Below are positions 36,513 to 45,594 of a DNA stretch of 64,000 nucleotides, piece after piece. Source of the stretch: Peteryoungia ipomoeae (GTDB lineage Bacteria > Pseudomonadota > Alphaproteobacteria > Rhizobiales > Rhizobiaceae); the NCBI RefSeq assembly GCF_004912165.1, contig NZ_STGV01000007.1, positions 1 to 64,000 on the forward strand. The letters run 5' to 3'. Each line of letters starts with the position of its first letter. Positions within the stretch are counted from its first letter, which is position 1. Under the pieces are notes generated by a model that saw nothing but the letters and a program-made list of their open reading frames with translations, ran no database searches and had not been told where the DNA came from. The position numbers were made by a program, and so were the translations under genes.

Positions 36513-37406
36513 ATGAGACGCTTTTTCGCGCGCAATGCGCCGGCCTACATGTTCCTGCTGCCCTGGTTACTGGGGTTTTTCCTCCTGGCGCTCGGGCCGA
36601 TCCTGGCCTCGCTCTACCTGTCCTTCACCCGCTACGATATGGTCGGGGCGCCGCGCTGGACGGGCTTGGCCAATTACGAATACATGTTTACCCGCGATCG
36701 ACGTTTCTGGAAGGCGCTTGAGGTCACCTTCCATTATGTCGCGCTTTCTGTTCCAGCTCGGCTGATCATGGCTCTGGCGGTTGCGATGTTGCTCGACAAG
36801 GGGCTGCGGACGATCGGCTTTTACCGGGCAATTTTCTATCTACCGTCTCTTCTGGGAGCGTCCATCGCCATCGCTATTTTGTGGCGGGAATTGTTCGCGG
36901 CGGAAGGGGTGGTCAATCAGGTGCTTGCCCAGTTCGGCATTCAGGCCTCTTCCTGGATCACCGATCCCAATACCTCGCTCTACACGCTGGTGATCCTTGC
37001 CATGTGGCAGTTCGGCTCGCCGATGCTGATCTTCCTGGCCGGTCTGCGGGGAATCCCGCATGATCTCTACGAAGCAGCCGAGATCGACGGCACGCCGAAG
37101 TGGCGGCAGTTCACCCGCATCACGCTGCCGCTGCTCGCTCCCGTGATCTTCTTCAACCTCGTCTTGCAGACGATCGAGGCCTTCAAGACCTTTTCGAGCG
37201 CCTTCATCATCTCGAACGGCACCGGGGCGCCGGCCGACAGCCTGCTGTTCTACACAGTCTATCTGTTCAACGAGGCCTTCAAGTTCTTCCGCATGGGCTA
37301 TGCCTCGGCGCTGGCCTGGGTGTTGCTGCTTATCATCGCCCTCTTCACGGCACTGGCCTTCGCGACCTCCAAATACTGGGTGCATTATGAAAACGAACGC
37401 GACTGA
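36513..37406 (+). CDS. CUT1 ABC transporter permease (MalF type)
   Basis: This 297-residue inner-membrane permease has six predicted helices, beginning APAYMFLLPWLLGFFLLALG. The coupling EAA motif is YEAAEIDGTPKWRQFTRITLPLLAP (residues about 187-211). It pairs with the next permease, whose start overlaps its end by 20 bp. Confidence 0.88.
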   Translation: MRRFFARNAPAYMFLLPWLLGFFLLALGPILASLYLSFTRYDMVGAPRWTGLANYEYMFTRDRRFWKALEVTFHYVALSVPARLIMALAVAMLLDKGLRTIGFYRAIFYLPSLLGASIAIAILWRELFAAEGVVNQVLAQFGIQASSWITDPNTSLYTLVILAMWQFGSPMLIFLAGLRGIPHDLYEAAEIDGTPKWRQFTRITLPLLAPVIFFNLVLQTIEAFKTFSSAFIISNGTGAPADSLLFYTVYLFNEAFKFFRMGYASALAWVLLLIIALFTALAFATSKYWVHYENERD

Positions 37407-38304
37407 ACTCGAGTTGGCGATGCAGCTCGATGACGCTGCGCGGATCGCTCACGCACTGCGCCTGAAACGGGAGCGGCGCGACAGACACGGACGTATTCTG
37501 AAACACCTGTTTCTCATCGGTGTTTCCGTAATCATGCTCTATCCGCTGTTCTGGCTGCTGGCATCGTCATTCAAACCCGAAAACGAGATCTTCGGCAGCC
37601 TTACGCTCTGGCCGTCTGAGTTCCGCTTCGAGAACTATACGAAGGGCTGGTTTGCTTTGCCGGTGTCCTTCACCGTCTTCTACTGGAACTCGACCGTCGT
37701 CACGCTATTGTCGGTGATCGGCAATCTCGTCTCCTGCTCTTTTGCCGCCTATGCCTTTGCCCGGCTGCGCTTTACCGGCCGCAATTTCTTCTTCGCCCTG
37801 ATGATGATGACGCTGATGATCCCCTATCACGTGGTCCTTATCCCGCAGTATGTCCTCTTCCTCCAGCTGGGCTGGATCGACACCTATCTTCCGCTGGTCG
37901 TGCCACGGTTTCTGGCGTCAGAAGCCTTCTTCATCTTTCTCATGGTGCAGTTCTTCCGGCAACTGCCGAAGGAGCTGGACGAGGCGGCGATGATCGACGG
38001 CTGCTCGCCCTTCAAGATCTATTGGGCGATCATCCTGCCGCTGTCGCTGCCGGCGATGGGCACGGCGGCCATCTTCTCGCTGATCTGGACATGGGAGGAT
38101 TTCCTGGCGCCTCTCATCTATCTCAACGACATCAAGAGCTACACCGTGCCGCTCGGACTTCGTCTCTTCCTCGATCAGGAAGGACAGTCCGCCTATGGCC
38201 AGATGTTCGCCATGTCTGTGCTCTCCCTGGTTCCGGTCGTGATCTTCTTCGTCCTGTTCCAGAAGCTGATCGTACGTGGCATCGCCACATCCGGAATGAA
38301 ATAA
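37387..38304 (+). CDS. CUT1 ABC transporter permease (MalG type)
   Basis: This 305-residue permease has a charged cytoplasmic N-terminus (MKTNATELELAMQ), helices from about residue 40, and the EAA motif LDEAAMIDGCSPFKIYWAIILPLSLPA (about 197-223). The start at 37387 overlaps the upstream permease; the frame further upstream is only its shadow. It completes the channel of the GH105-locus importer. Confidence 0.88.
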   Translation: MKTNATELELAMQLDDAARIAHALRLKRERRDRHGRILKHLFLIGVSVIMLYPLFWLLASSFKPENEIFGSLTLWPSEFRFENYTKGWFALPVSFTVFYWNSTVVTLLSVIGNLVSCSFAAYAFARLRFTGRNFFFALMMMTLMIPYHVVLIPQYVLFLQLGWIDTYLPLVVPRFLASEAFFIFLMVQFFRQLPKELDEAAMIDGCSPFKIYWAIILPLSLPAMGTAAIFSLIWTWEDFLAPLIYLNDIKSYTVPLGLRLFLDQEGQSAYGQMFAMSVLSLVPVVIFFVLFQKLIVRGIATSGMK

Positions 38305-38317
38305 GGATTGAAATGAC

Positions 38318-39403
38318 ATGGCTGGATTGATGCTTCGCAATGTCGGCAAGCGCTATGGGGCGCTCTCGATCATCAAGGGGCTGAACCTCGACATACATGA
38401 TGGCGAATTTCTCGTGCTCGTCGGCCCCTCGGGCTGCGGCAAGTCGACTTTGCTGCGCATGATTGCCGGTCTGGAGGATATCTCCGACGGCACGATTTCC
38501 ATCGGCGACAAGGTCGTGAACGACCTGCCTGCGTCCAAGCGCGAGCTCTCGATGGTGTTTCAGAGCTATGCGCTCTACCCGCATATGACGGTGCGCAAGA
38601 ACCTTGCCTTCGGCTTGCAGAACTTCAAGATGTCCAAGGCCGAAGTCGAGCGCCGTGTTGCGGAGGCCGCCCGTATCCTCCAGATCGAACCCTTGATGGA
38701 CCGCAAGCCGCGGCAACTTTCGGGCGGTCAGAAGCAGCGTGTCGCGATTGGCCGTGCGATCGTCCGGGAGCCCAAGCTCTTCCTGTTCGATGAACCGCTT
38801 TCCAACCTCGATGCCGAGCTGCGCGTCCAGATGCGCGCGGAACTTGCCTCGCTCTATTCACGGCTCGGCACGACCATGATCTATGTCACCCACGATCAGG
38901 TGGAGGCCATGACCATGGCGAGCCGGATTGTGGTTTTGCGTGCTGGCAAGATAGAGCAGGTCGGGACGCCGCAAGAACTCTATACGCGCCCTCAGAACCT
39001 GTTCGTCGCAGGCTTCATTGGTTCGCCGAAGATCAACATGCTGAAGGCAACAGTCCTGCGAGACGGCGCAGATGCGCGCGTTCGCGTCGAGGGATGGCCC
39101 GAATTCGCCATCGCCGACCTGCCGACAGCCGACCTCGAGCTTACGCTCTGTGTTCGGCCGAACGCCCTTCTTGTGGGCGGCGGATCGATCCAGACTGAGG
39201 CGACGGTGCGCCTCGTTGAGTATCTCGGCAGCGAAACATTGCTGCACATGGCCTTGCCGAACGGGCAAATCGTCCTGGTCAGTGATTATGGCAAGGCCTC
39301 CTATCGGCAAGGAGATGCCGCCACGATCGGCTTCGAGCCGGACGCAATCCATTATTTCGACGCATCGGGCCAGCGGATCGAACCCGCTCGCGAGAAGGTT
39401 TGA
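38318..39403 (+). CDS. CUT1 ABC transporter ATPase (MalK/UgpC type)
   Basis: This 361-residue ATPase has Walker A GPSGCGKST (residues 36-44), the Q-loop FQSYALYPHMTV, signature LSGGQKQRVAIGRAI, Walker B LFLFDEPLSNLDAELR and H-loop YVTHDQVEAMTMA. A TOBE-type regulatory domain follows from about 240 (FVAGFIGSPKINML). This ATPase type often serves several CUT1 importers. It ends 4 bp before the first oxidoreductase, so the operon runs on. Confidence 0.9.
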   Translation: MAGLMLRNVGKRYGALSIIKGLNLDIHDGEFLVLVGPSGCGKSTLLRMIAGLEDISDGTISIGDKVVNDLPASKRELSMVFQSYALYPHMTVRKNLAFGLQNFKMSKAEVERRVAEAARILQIEPLMDRKPRQLSGGQKQRVAIGRAIVREPKLFLFDEPLSNLDAELRVQMRAELASLYSRLGTTMIYVTHDQVEAMTMASRIVVLRAGKIEQVGTPQELYTRPQNLFVAGFIGSPKINMLKATVLRDGADARVRVEGWPEFAIADLPTADLELTLCVRPNALLVGGGSIQTEATVRLVEYLGSETLLHMALPNGQIVLVSDYGKASYRQGDAATIGFEPDAIHYFDASGQRIEPAREKV

Positions 39404-39407
39404 GACC

Positions 39408-40703
39408 GTGAAGATCGCAATAGTAGGCTGTGGCTCCCGACATGCCATGTTTCGCGACTCCGTCGCGAATGATTACGCTGACAGGCACGAAATCCTCGCC
39501 CTTTGCGACAGCAATCCGCATCGCCTGGGTGAGGCTGCCAAAGCCTTGGCAAAGCCAGGCACCAACGGTGTCGCGACCTATCTGGCCGGTGATTTCGATC
39601 GGCTGATCGCAGAGCAGAAACCAGACACGGTCGTCGTCGCGACACCAGACTTTCTGCATGCCGACTACATCGTCAAAGCGTTCGAGGCTGGCTGTGATGT
39701 GATCTGCGAAAAGCCGCTCACGATTGACCTCGCCCGCCTCAAGATGATTGTTGATGCTCAGGCGCGCACGGGGCGCAAGGTGCAGGTCACCTTCAATTAT
39801 CGCTATTCACCGGCGCGCACCCAGATCAAGGAGCTGATCGCCGCTGGCACGATTGGCGAAGTGACTGCGGTCGACTTCCGCTGGCATCTCGATCGGGTTC
39901 ATGGCGCAGACTACTTCCGCAGATGGCATCGTCAGAAAGAGAATTCCGGGGGGCTGCTTGTTCACAAATCGACCCACCATTTCGACCTGCTGAACTGGTG
40001 GCTCGGGACGGTGCCGACGACCGTATTCGCCTCCGGCAGGCGAGCCTTCTATCGCCCCGAGACAGCGCTCGTGCTGGGTCTCGAAGGACGTGGCGCGCGA
40101 TGTCATGGCTGTCCGGTGGCGAACAAATGCGATTTCGAACTCGATCTGTCGGAGGATGATGCTCTGCGGAGCCTCTATCTCGAGGCCGAACATGCGGACG
40201 GCTATTTCCGCGACCTCTGTGTCTTCGATCAGGATATCGGCATCGAGGACACCATGCAGGCCCATATCCGGTATGCTTCGGGTGTCTCTGCCAACTACAC
40301 GCTGACGGCCTATTCACCCTGGGAAGGACTTGAGATCAAGTTCCAGGGCACCAAGGGCGACATCACGCACCGTCATGTCGAGGTTCATGGCGTCTTTGGC
40401 GGTACCCGTGCGCATGCCGACGCCGATGCCGTTACCACCGAGTTGCATCTGGCCGGGGAAGCGCCCCGCCTGCTGGACGTGCCAATCGCCAGCGGTCACC
40501 ACGGCGGCGCCGATCCCGTGATGCTGGGCTACATTTTCGATCCCGAAGGCATGGCGCCGGATCGATATGGCCGCGCCTCCGATCACGTCGCCGGAGCATG
40601 GTCGATCCTGACGGGCATCGCTGCGAACATGTCGATCGAAACCGGCTCAGTCGTCGATATCCAATCCATGCTGCGAGCACGCGGCATCAGCCTGGAACGC
40701 TAG
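39408..40703 (+). CDS. Gfo/Idh/MocA oxidoreductase 1, with a Cys cluster
   Basis: This 431-residue NAD(P)-dependent oxidoreductase starts at GTG 39408. The N-terminal Rossmann fold begins KIAIVGCGSRHAM (2-14), the EKP motif is at 101-103 (CEKPLTI), and the catalytic-region histidines lie in HKSTHHFDLLNWWLG (186-200). It is longer than typical members, and the C-terminal domain has a Cys cluster, C-x2-C-x5-C (Cys232, 235, 241), that could bind a metal. B. subtilis has a comparable gene (yteT) in its rhamnogalacturonan cluster. The sugar oxidised is unknown. Confidence 0.83.
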   Translation: MKIAIVGCGSRHAMFRDSVANDYADRHEILALCDSNPHRLGEAAKALAKPGTNGVATYLAGDFDRLIAEQKPDTVVVATPDFLHADYIVKAFEAGCDVICEKPLTIDLARLKMIVDAQARTGRKVQVTFNYRYSPARTQIKELIAAGTIGEVTAVDFRWHLDRVHGADYFRRWHRQKENSGGLLVHKSTHHFDLLNWWLGTVPTTVFASGRRAFYRPETALVLGLEGRGARCHGCPVANKCDFELDLSEDDALRSLYLEAEHADGYFRDLCVFDQDIGIEDTMQAHIRYASGVSANYTLTAYSPWEGLEIKFQGTKGDITHRHVEVHGVFGGTRAHADADAVTTELHLAGEAPRLLDVPIASGHHGGADPVMLGYIFDPEGMAPDRYGRASDHVAGAWSILTGIAANMSIETGSVVDIQSMLRARGISLER

Positions 40704-40707
40704 AAAC

Positions 40708-41730
40708 ATGGTATCAAGGGTGAAGTTTGGCGTCATCGGTGTGGATCACGGCCATATCCACGGCATGATCGACGGCCTTCTTGCGGCGGGTGCCGCGTGC
40801 GTCGGCTGGTGCACGGGCCTCGAAACGCCGCCGGAGGTCAAAGGCGCTTTCGCGACCTCCTATCCCGAATTTCCGGAGCTTTCCGAGGCAGAAATCCTGG
40901 AGGATGCGCGCGTCAGCTTGATCCTGTCGGCAGCCATCAACAGTGACAGGGCCGATATCGCAATCCGGGCCATGCGGCATGGCAAGGATGTCCTGGTCGA
41001 TAAACCGGGCTGCACGACATCAGAGCAATTGTTGCTGCTGAAGGATGCCGTCCGCGAGACGGGACGTCGCTGGATCGTCTGCTTCTCGGAGCGATTGACG
41101 GTCGAGAGCACGACGGTCGTTGACCGGCTGATCGGCGAGGGCCGCATCGGGCAGGTGATCCAGACGGTCGGGCTTGGGCCCCATCGCCGCAATGCGCATC
41201 GCCGTCCAGAGTGGTTTTGGCAGAGGCAGCGCACCGGCGGTATCCTGAACGATATCTGTGCCCACCAATACGACCAGTTCCTGCATTTTACGGGCTCCAC
41301 CGAGGCGCGTGTCGTTGCCGCGCATATATCCAATGTCGCCAATCCGGAGCGGCCCGACTTCATGGACTTCGGGGAGGTGTTGCTGGAGGGAAATGGTGGG
41401 CGAGGTTATGCCCGCGTCGACTGGTTGACGCCCGATGGACTGCCGACCTGGGGCGATGGCCGGATGACCATCCTCGGGACCGAGGGTTACATCGAGATGC
41501 GCAAGTATGTCGATATAGCAGGGCAGTCCGGTGGCGATCACGTCATCCTGGTCGATGGCAAGGGGATCGAGCGCTTCAACGCAAGCGGTGCCGGTACGCC
41601 TTTCTTTGCCAAGTTCCTGCACGACCTCGAACAGCGTACCGAGACGGCGATGCGGCAGGACCATGCCTTTCTCGCCACCGAATTATCGTTGCAGGCGCAG
41701 CACATGGCGGAAGGGGAGAAGGCGAGATGA
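40708..41730 (+). CDS. Gfo/Idh/MocA oxidoreductase 2, atypical motifs
   Basis: This 340-residue Gfo/Idh/MocA-like protein departs from the norm at two points. The nucleotide loop reads GVIGVDHGHIHGM (8-20) where GxGxxG is usual, and the EKP motif is DKP (98-100). The C-terminal domain keeps NDICAHQYDQFLHFTG with an HxxD pair. It is 4 bp downstream of oxidoreductase 1 and overlaps oxidoreductase 3. Altered motifs suggest a different cofactor mode or an isomerase/hydrolase-like job rather than simple oxidation (inference). Confidence 0.78.
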   Translation: MVSRVKFGVIGVDHGHIHGMIDGLLAAGAACVGWCTGLETPPEVKGAFATSYPEFPELSEAEILEDARVSLILSAAINSDRADIAIRAMRHGKDVLVDKPGCTTSEQLLLLKDAVRETGRRWIVCFSERLTVESTTVVDRLIGEGRIGQVIQTVGLGPHRRNAHRRPEWFWQRQRTGGILNDICAHQYDQFLHFTGSTEARVVAAHISNVANPERPDFMDFGEVLLEGNGGRGYARVDWLTPDGLPTWGDGRMTILGTEGYIEMRKYVDIAGQSGGDHVILVDGKGIERFNASGAGTPFFAKFLHDLEQRTETAMRQDHAFLATELSLQAQHMAEGEKAR

Positions 41731-42806
41731 GTGACCGGATCAAGGTGGCTGTCTTGGGGGCTGGCATCGGCCTGTCGCATATCGAGGCCTATGCCGAGCT
41801 TTCGGACCTCTATGAGGTCGTCTATGTCTGCGACCTTGACCCGGAGAAAGCAAAAGTGGGCGCCGCGCTTGCCAAAGGCGCTCGGCCTGTCAGTGCTGTC
41901 GCAGATGTCTTTTCGGACCCAAGCGTTGATCTGGTTGATATCTGCCTGCCGCCGCACCTGCATTCAACGATGACAATTGCGGCCCTTGATGCCGGCAAGC
42001 ACGTCGTTTGCGAGAAACCGATCGCAGGTTCCGTTGCGGAAGTCCATCGTATTGCCGAGGCAGCAAAGCGCGCCGCACGACAGATGTTTCCGGTGTTCCA
42101 ATATCGATACGGCTCCGGCTACCGGGCGGCCCATACACTCAAGGAAAAGGGGATGCTGGGCAAACCCTTTGTTTTGTCTTTGGAGACCCACTGGCAGCGT
42201 GGAGCCGACTACTATGCCGAGCGGTGGCGCGGAAGCTGGCGTGGCGAGTTGGGTGGTGCCGTTGTCAGCCACGCCATTCACGCCCACAATCTTGTGACAC
42301 TTCTGGCCGGAAACGTCAGGTCTGTGGCGGCATTTCTGGACACGCGGGTGAACCCGATCGAAACGGAAGATTGTGCGGCGATCAGCATGAAGACGGTCGA
42401 GGGCGCTCTCGTGACCTCGTCGATTACGCTTGGCGCCGCTGGCAGCAAATCGCGGTTCCGCGCGTGCTTCGAACATGTCACGCTCACATCCGGCAGCGAG
42501 CCCTACCATGTAGGTGCCGGGCCATGGGTATTCCTTGCAACGGACCCCGCACGGCAGGCAGAGTTCGATGCCGTTGTCGCAAGCGTTCCGGCTGTTGCGG
42601 ATCGCTTTGCCGGACAGTTCGCGGATATTTTCGCCCGGCTTCGAGGCATGCCCGACCTCTACCTTCCGACATTTGCAGACGCTGAGCACTCCATCGAGTT
42701 GATCACAGCGATTTACGAGTCGGCGCAGAACTCCCGTATCGTCGATCTTCCGCTGCCGCGTGATCACGCGCTGACGGATGGTTGGCAACCAGCGGATCGG
42801 ATGTGA
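41727..42806 (+). CDS. Gfo/Idh/MocA oxidoreductase 3
   Basis: This 359-residue Gfo/Idh/MocA member starts MSDRIKVAVLGAGIGLSHIE with a canonical Rossmann motif (7-18) and has EKP in HVVCEKPIAGS. In the C-terminal domain the usual HxxD is HAHN (SHAIHAHNLVTLLAG), so the catalytic Asp position is Asn. Its start overlaps the preceding stop (ATGA), a sign of coupled translation. It ends the GH105 operon, 57 bp from the convergent rhaK. Confidence 0.8.
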   Translation: MSDRIKVAVLGAGIGLSHIEAYAELSDLYEVVYVCDLDPEKAKVGAALAKGARPVSAVADVFSDPSVDLVDICLPPHLHSTMTIAALDAGKHVVCEKPIAGSVAEVHRIAEAAKRAARQMFPVFQYRYGSGYRAAHTLKEKGMLGKPFVLSLETHWQRGADYYAERWRGSWRGELGGAVVSHAIHAHNLVTLLAGNVRSVAAFLDTRVNPIETEDCAAISMKTVEGALVTSSITLGAAGSKSRFRACFEHVTLTSGSEPYHVGAGPWVFLATDPARQAEFDAVVASVPAVADRFAGQFADIFARLRGMPDLYLPTFADAEHSIELITAIYESAQNSRIVDLPLPRDHALTDGWQPADRM

Positions 42807-42863
42807 GCCGAAGCCTTCAAATGCCCTAGCCGAGGTAAAGACGCTGCCAATCCAATCTGCGCC

Positions 42864-44261
42864 TCAGCCGGTCGTACCCTTATCCAGCGATGCCATTGCT
42901 CTGCGCTGCCAGGCTTTGGCATAGGCCTCCAACCCATGAATTCCCCTTTCGACACTCGTCAGGGAGAGACGCGGTTTCAAGCCTGCCAGAACGGCGGCCC
43001 CGAGCGCTGTACCGGTCTCAGAGGCAGATGCATGGACAGGCCTGTTGCTAAGGCTGGCCAAGGCGGCAAGGTATATCTGGTTTCTTGCGAAGGGGCCTTC
43101 GACCACAATTCGCCCTCTGGAGCCTATCATGTCGAGGCATGTCATCGTCATCAGACCCTGGTAAAGGCTCGCTGCAGCGCGGCGCTCCAGGGGCGTTTCC
43201 GGCTCCAAGTGCCATCCTCCCATTGCCGCAGGAAAGGGGCCTGTGCCTTTTACCAAACTCGGTAGAAGCATGCTCTCACGTGCGAGAACCCTCGCAAGAG
43301 CCTTGTCTTCCTCATCCGGTGTGACAGCAGGCTCCGTTGTCATCGTCATCTCCCATTCGCGACCACCCATATAGCGGGCAGACGGCACAGGTGTGCCGAA
43401 GGCGTCGACATTGACGAGCGTGTCGCGTGCGGCATCAAGGCTCGAAGGGCTGCCGCCGGGGGCGAAACACACGACCCATGTGCCAGTCGAAATCACCGTG
43501 CAGGGCTTGGTGCGATCGACCAGATGCGGTAGCAGCGATGCGTTTGAATCGTGGATGCCGCAATAGACAGGGACCGGCCCAGAAAGTCCAATCTGCGTTG
43601 CAAGGTCTGTGCGAATGTCACCGAGAACATCGAAAGCCGAGCGGATCGGCGCCATTTTTGCCGTCAGGCCCAGGGTATCGACGAGGGGTGAGAATCCATC
43701 AGCGAAGGGAAGCCAGAGGTCGGTATGGCAGCCGAGCGAGGTCTTCTCGTTGGCGGTCACACCTGTCAGGCGAAAAGCCCAATACTGCGGATAGGTGAGA
43801 ACTGTCGCAACCTGGGCCATGAGATCGGGAAAGAGCGTCTGCTGATAGCGCAGCTGTGCGCCGAGATTGAGGCCGCCCGTCAGTCGCGGCGAGAAGGTGC
43901 TGGCGAAATCCGGCCGGACCGCGTCATAGGCGCGGTTCATGGCTTCGGGATAAAGATGCTCGTAGTCGAGAACCGGCAGGGCAAGCGCGCCATCTTCATC
44001 GAGGAGGGCGCAGCTTGCGCCATGGGTGGTGATGGAAATCGCGTCGTAGCCCGGTTCGGCGGCGAACTCCCGCAAGGTGTCCAGAATGAAGGACCAGAGG
44101 TGGTCTGTATCGTAGTGCGGATAGGGCGCGGTCTTCAGAACCGTATTCGCGGTCTTGCGCAGCGCGATCTCGGCGCCCGAATGCGCGTCGACCACGACCA
44201 CCTTGGCATTGGTCTTGCCGATGTCGATGACGGCGATGCGGTCATGCTGCGGTTTCGTCAT
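42864..44261 (-). CDS. rhaK: Rhamnose-locus sugar kinase RhaK (FGGY family)
   Basis: This 465-residue FGGY-type kinase starts [20 protein letters not shown] at 44261, overlapping the rhaU stop. The phosphate loop ([15 protein letters not shown]), [13 protein letters not shown] with the probable catalytic Asp, and STGTWVVCF are visible. In Rhizobium leguminosarum RhaK is needed for rhamnose uptake through the RhaSTPQ transporter as well as phosphorylation, an unusual link between a kinase and an ABC importer. It is the last gene of rhaR-S-T-P-Q-U-K. Confidence 0.9.
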   Translation of the reverse strand: MTKPQHDRIAVIDIGKTNAKVVVVDAHSGAEIALRKTANTVLKTAPYPHYDTDHLWSFILDTLREFAAEPGYDAISITTHGASCALLDEDGALALPVLDYEHLYPEAMNRAYDAVRPDFASTFSPRLTGGLNLGAQLRYQQTLFPDLMAQVATVLTYPQYWAFRLTGVTANEKTSLGCHTDLWLPFADGFSPLVDTLGLTAKMAPIRSAFDVLGDIRTDLATQIGLSGPVPVYCGIHDSNASLLPHLVDRTKPCTVISTGTWVVCFAPGGSPSSLDAARDTLVNVDAFGTPVPSARYMGGREWEMTMTTEPAVTPDEEDKALARVLARESMLLPSLVKGTGPFPAAMGGWHLEPETPLERRAAASLYQGLMTMTCLDMIGSRGRIVVEGPFARNQIYLAALASLSNRPVHASASETGTALGAAVLAGLKPRLSLTSVERGIHGLEAYAKAWQRRAMASLDKGTTG

Positions 44262-44581
44262 GGGAGGTGAAAAACCTTGACCAGATCGACGGCGACCGGG
44301 GAGTTGTCCGGATTGCTTTCCATGATGTCGGCCATATGCGTCCACCAGCGCTTCATCACCGGATGGTCGGGCAGGGATGCCATGCCGTGATCCTTCGTGC
44401 GGGTCAGCACGCCGATCAGGCTGTTTGTCTCGGGATCGAGGTGGATGGAATAGTCGCTGATCCCGGCCTGATGGAGAAGATCGGCCAGGTCCGGCCAGAT
44501 TTCGTCGTGGCGCTTGCGATATTCCGCCTCCATGCCCGGATTGAGCTTCATTCTGAAGACGTGGCGTTCGGTTTCAGCCAT
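44258..44581 (-). CDS. rhaU: L-rhamnose mutarotase RhaU
   Basis: This 107-residue protein of the RhaU/YiiL family has conserved residues in [26 protein letters not shown] (7-32, including the His and Tyr near the sugar site) and the C-terminal [11 protein letters not shown]. It interconverts alpha and beta L-rhamnose, feeding the isomerase. Its start overlaps the rhaQ stop by one base and its stop overlaps rhaK. Confidence 0.92.
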   Translation of the reverse strand: MAETERHVFRMKLNPGMEAEYRKRHDEIWPDLADLLHQAGISDYSIHLDPETNSLIGVLTRTKDHGMASLPDHPVMKRWWTHMADIMESNPDNSPVAVDLVKVFHLP

Positions 44582-45594
44582 CAGGCGTTCCTCGCATTCT
44601 TGATCCGGCGGGCAACGATCGGCAGGGCGATGGTGATGATCAGCAGCAGGCCGATGAAGATCGACATGACGATGCCGGGCACATTGAGCAGACCGAGGCC
44701 GAAGGTGACGAGGCCCATGACGAAGGCGGCGATGACGACGCCGGCAATGGTGCCCGCGCCACCAAGGATGGAGACGCCGCCGAGCACGACCATGGTGACC
44801 ACTTCCAGTTCCCAGCCTTGCGCGATCGATGGGCGGGTGGAGCCGAGGCGCGAGGTGAGGCAGACGGCGGCGATGCCGCTCATCAGGCCGGTCAGCAGGA
44901 AGAGGATGAACTTCACCCGTTCGACCGGGATGCCCGAGAACCGGGCAGCCAGCGGATTGTTGCCGATGACATAGACGTGGCGGCCGAAATTGGTCCTGTG
45001 CAGCAGGATGCCGAAGACGAGCGCCATGCCAAGGAACAGGACGAATTCGAAGGAGAAGACCCAGAAGACATAGCCCTGGCCGAAATAGGCGAAGTCGGCA
45101 GGATATTTGCCAAAGGCCTGGTCACCGAGCACGATGTAGGAGATGCCGCGGAACAGGCTCATCGTGCCGATGGTGACGACGATCGAGGGCAGGCGGAGAA
45201 CGGCCACGAGGAAGCCATTGAAGGCGCCGCATGCCAGACCCGTGGTGATGCCGATGGCAACGAGGCCCGGTGTTCCCACGCCCATCTGCACGGCATAGCC
45301 CATGGCGGTCGAGGCCAGCGCGATGATGGCCGCGACCGAGAGGTCGATTTCACCGGCGATGATCAGTAGCGCCATGGCAAAGGCGATCATCGCCTTTTCG
45401 GTGAAGTTGAAGGTCGCGTCCGACAGGTTCCACGCATCGAGGAAGTAGGGCGATGCGAGCGAATTGGCGATGAAGATCAGGACGGCGACGCCGAAGAGCA
45501 GCACTTCCCAGCTTGCCAGGACACGGCGGAGGGGCGTTCCCAGTCGATCGGGGATGACGCGCTTTTCGCGCGGTTCGATATGGGTGGTGCTCAT
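44581..45594 (-). CDS. rhaQ: Rhamnose ABC transporter permease RhaQ
   Basis: This 337-residue CUT2 permease has the segments [17 protein letters not shown] and [26 protein letters not shown] typical of RbsC relatives. The start at 45594 ([12 protein letters not shown]) overlaps the rhaP stop (ATGA); the frame continuing upstream to 46086 is antisense-like repetition inside rhaP. RhaP and RhaQ together form the rhamnose channel. Confidence 0.9.
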   Translation of the reverse strand: MSTTHIEPREKRVIPDRLGTPLRRVLASWEVLLFGVAVLIFIANSLASPYFLDAWNLSDATFNFTEKAMIAFAMALLIIAGEIDLSVAAIIALASTAMGYAVQMGVGTPGLVAIGITTGLACGAFNGFLVAVLRLPSIVVTIGTMSLFRGISYIVLGDQAFGKYPADFAYFGQGYVFWVFSFEFVLFLGMALVFGILLHRTNFGRHVYVIGNNPLAARFSGIPVERVKFILFLLTGLMSGIAAVCLTSRLGSTRPSIAQGWELEVVTMVVLGGVSILGGAGTIAGVVIAAFVMGLVTFGLGLLNVPGIVMSIFIGLLLIITIALPIVARRIKNARNA

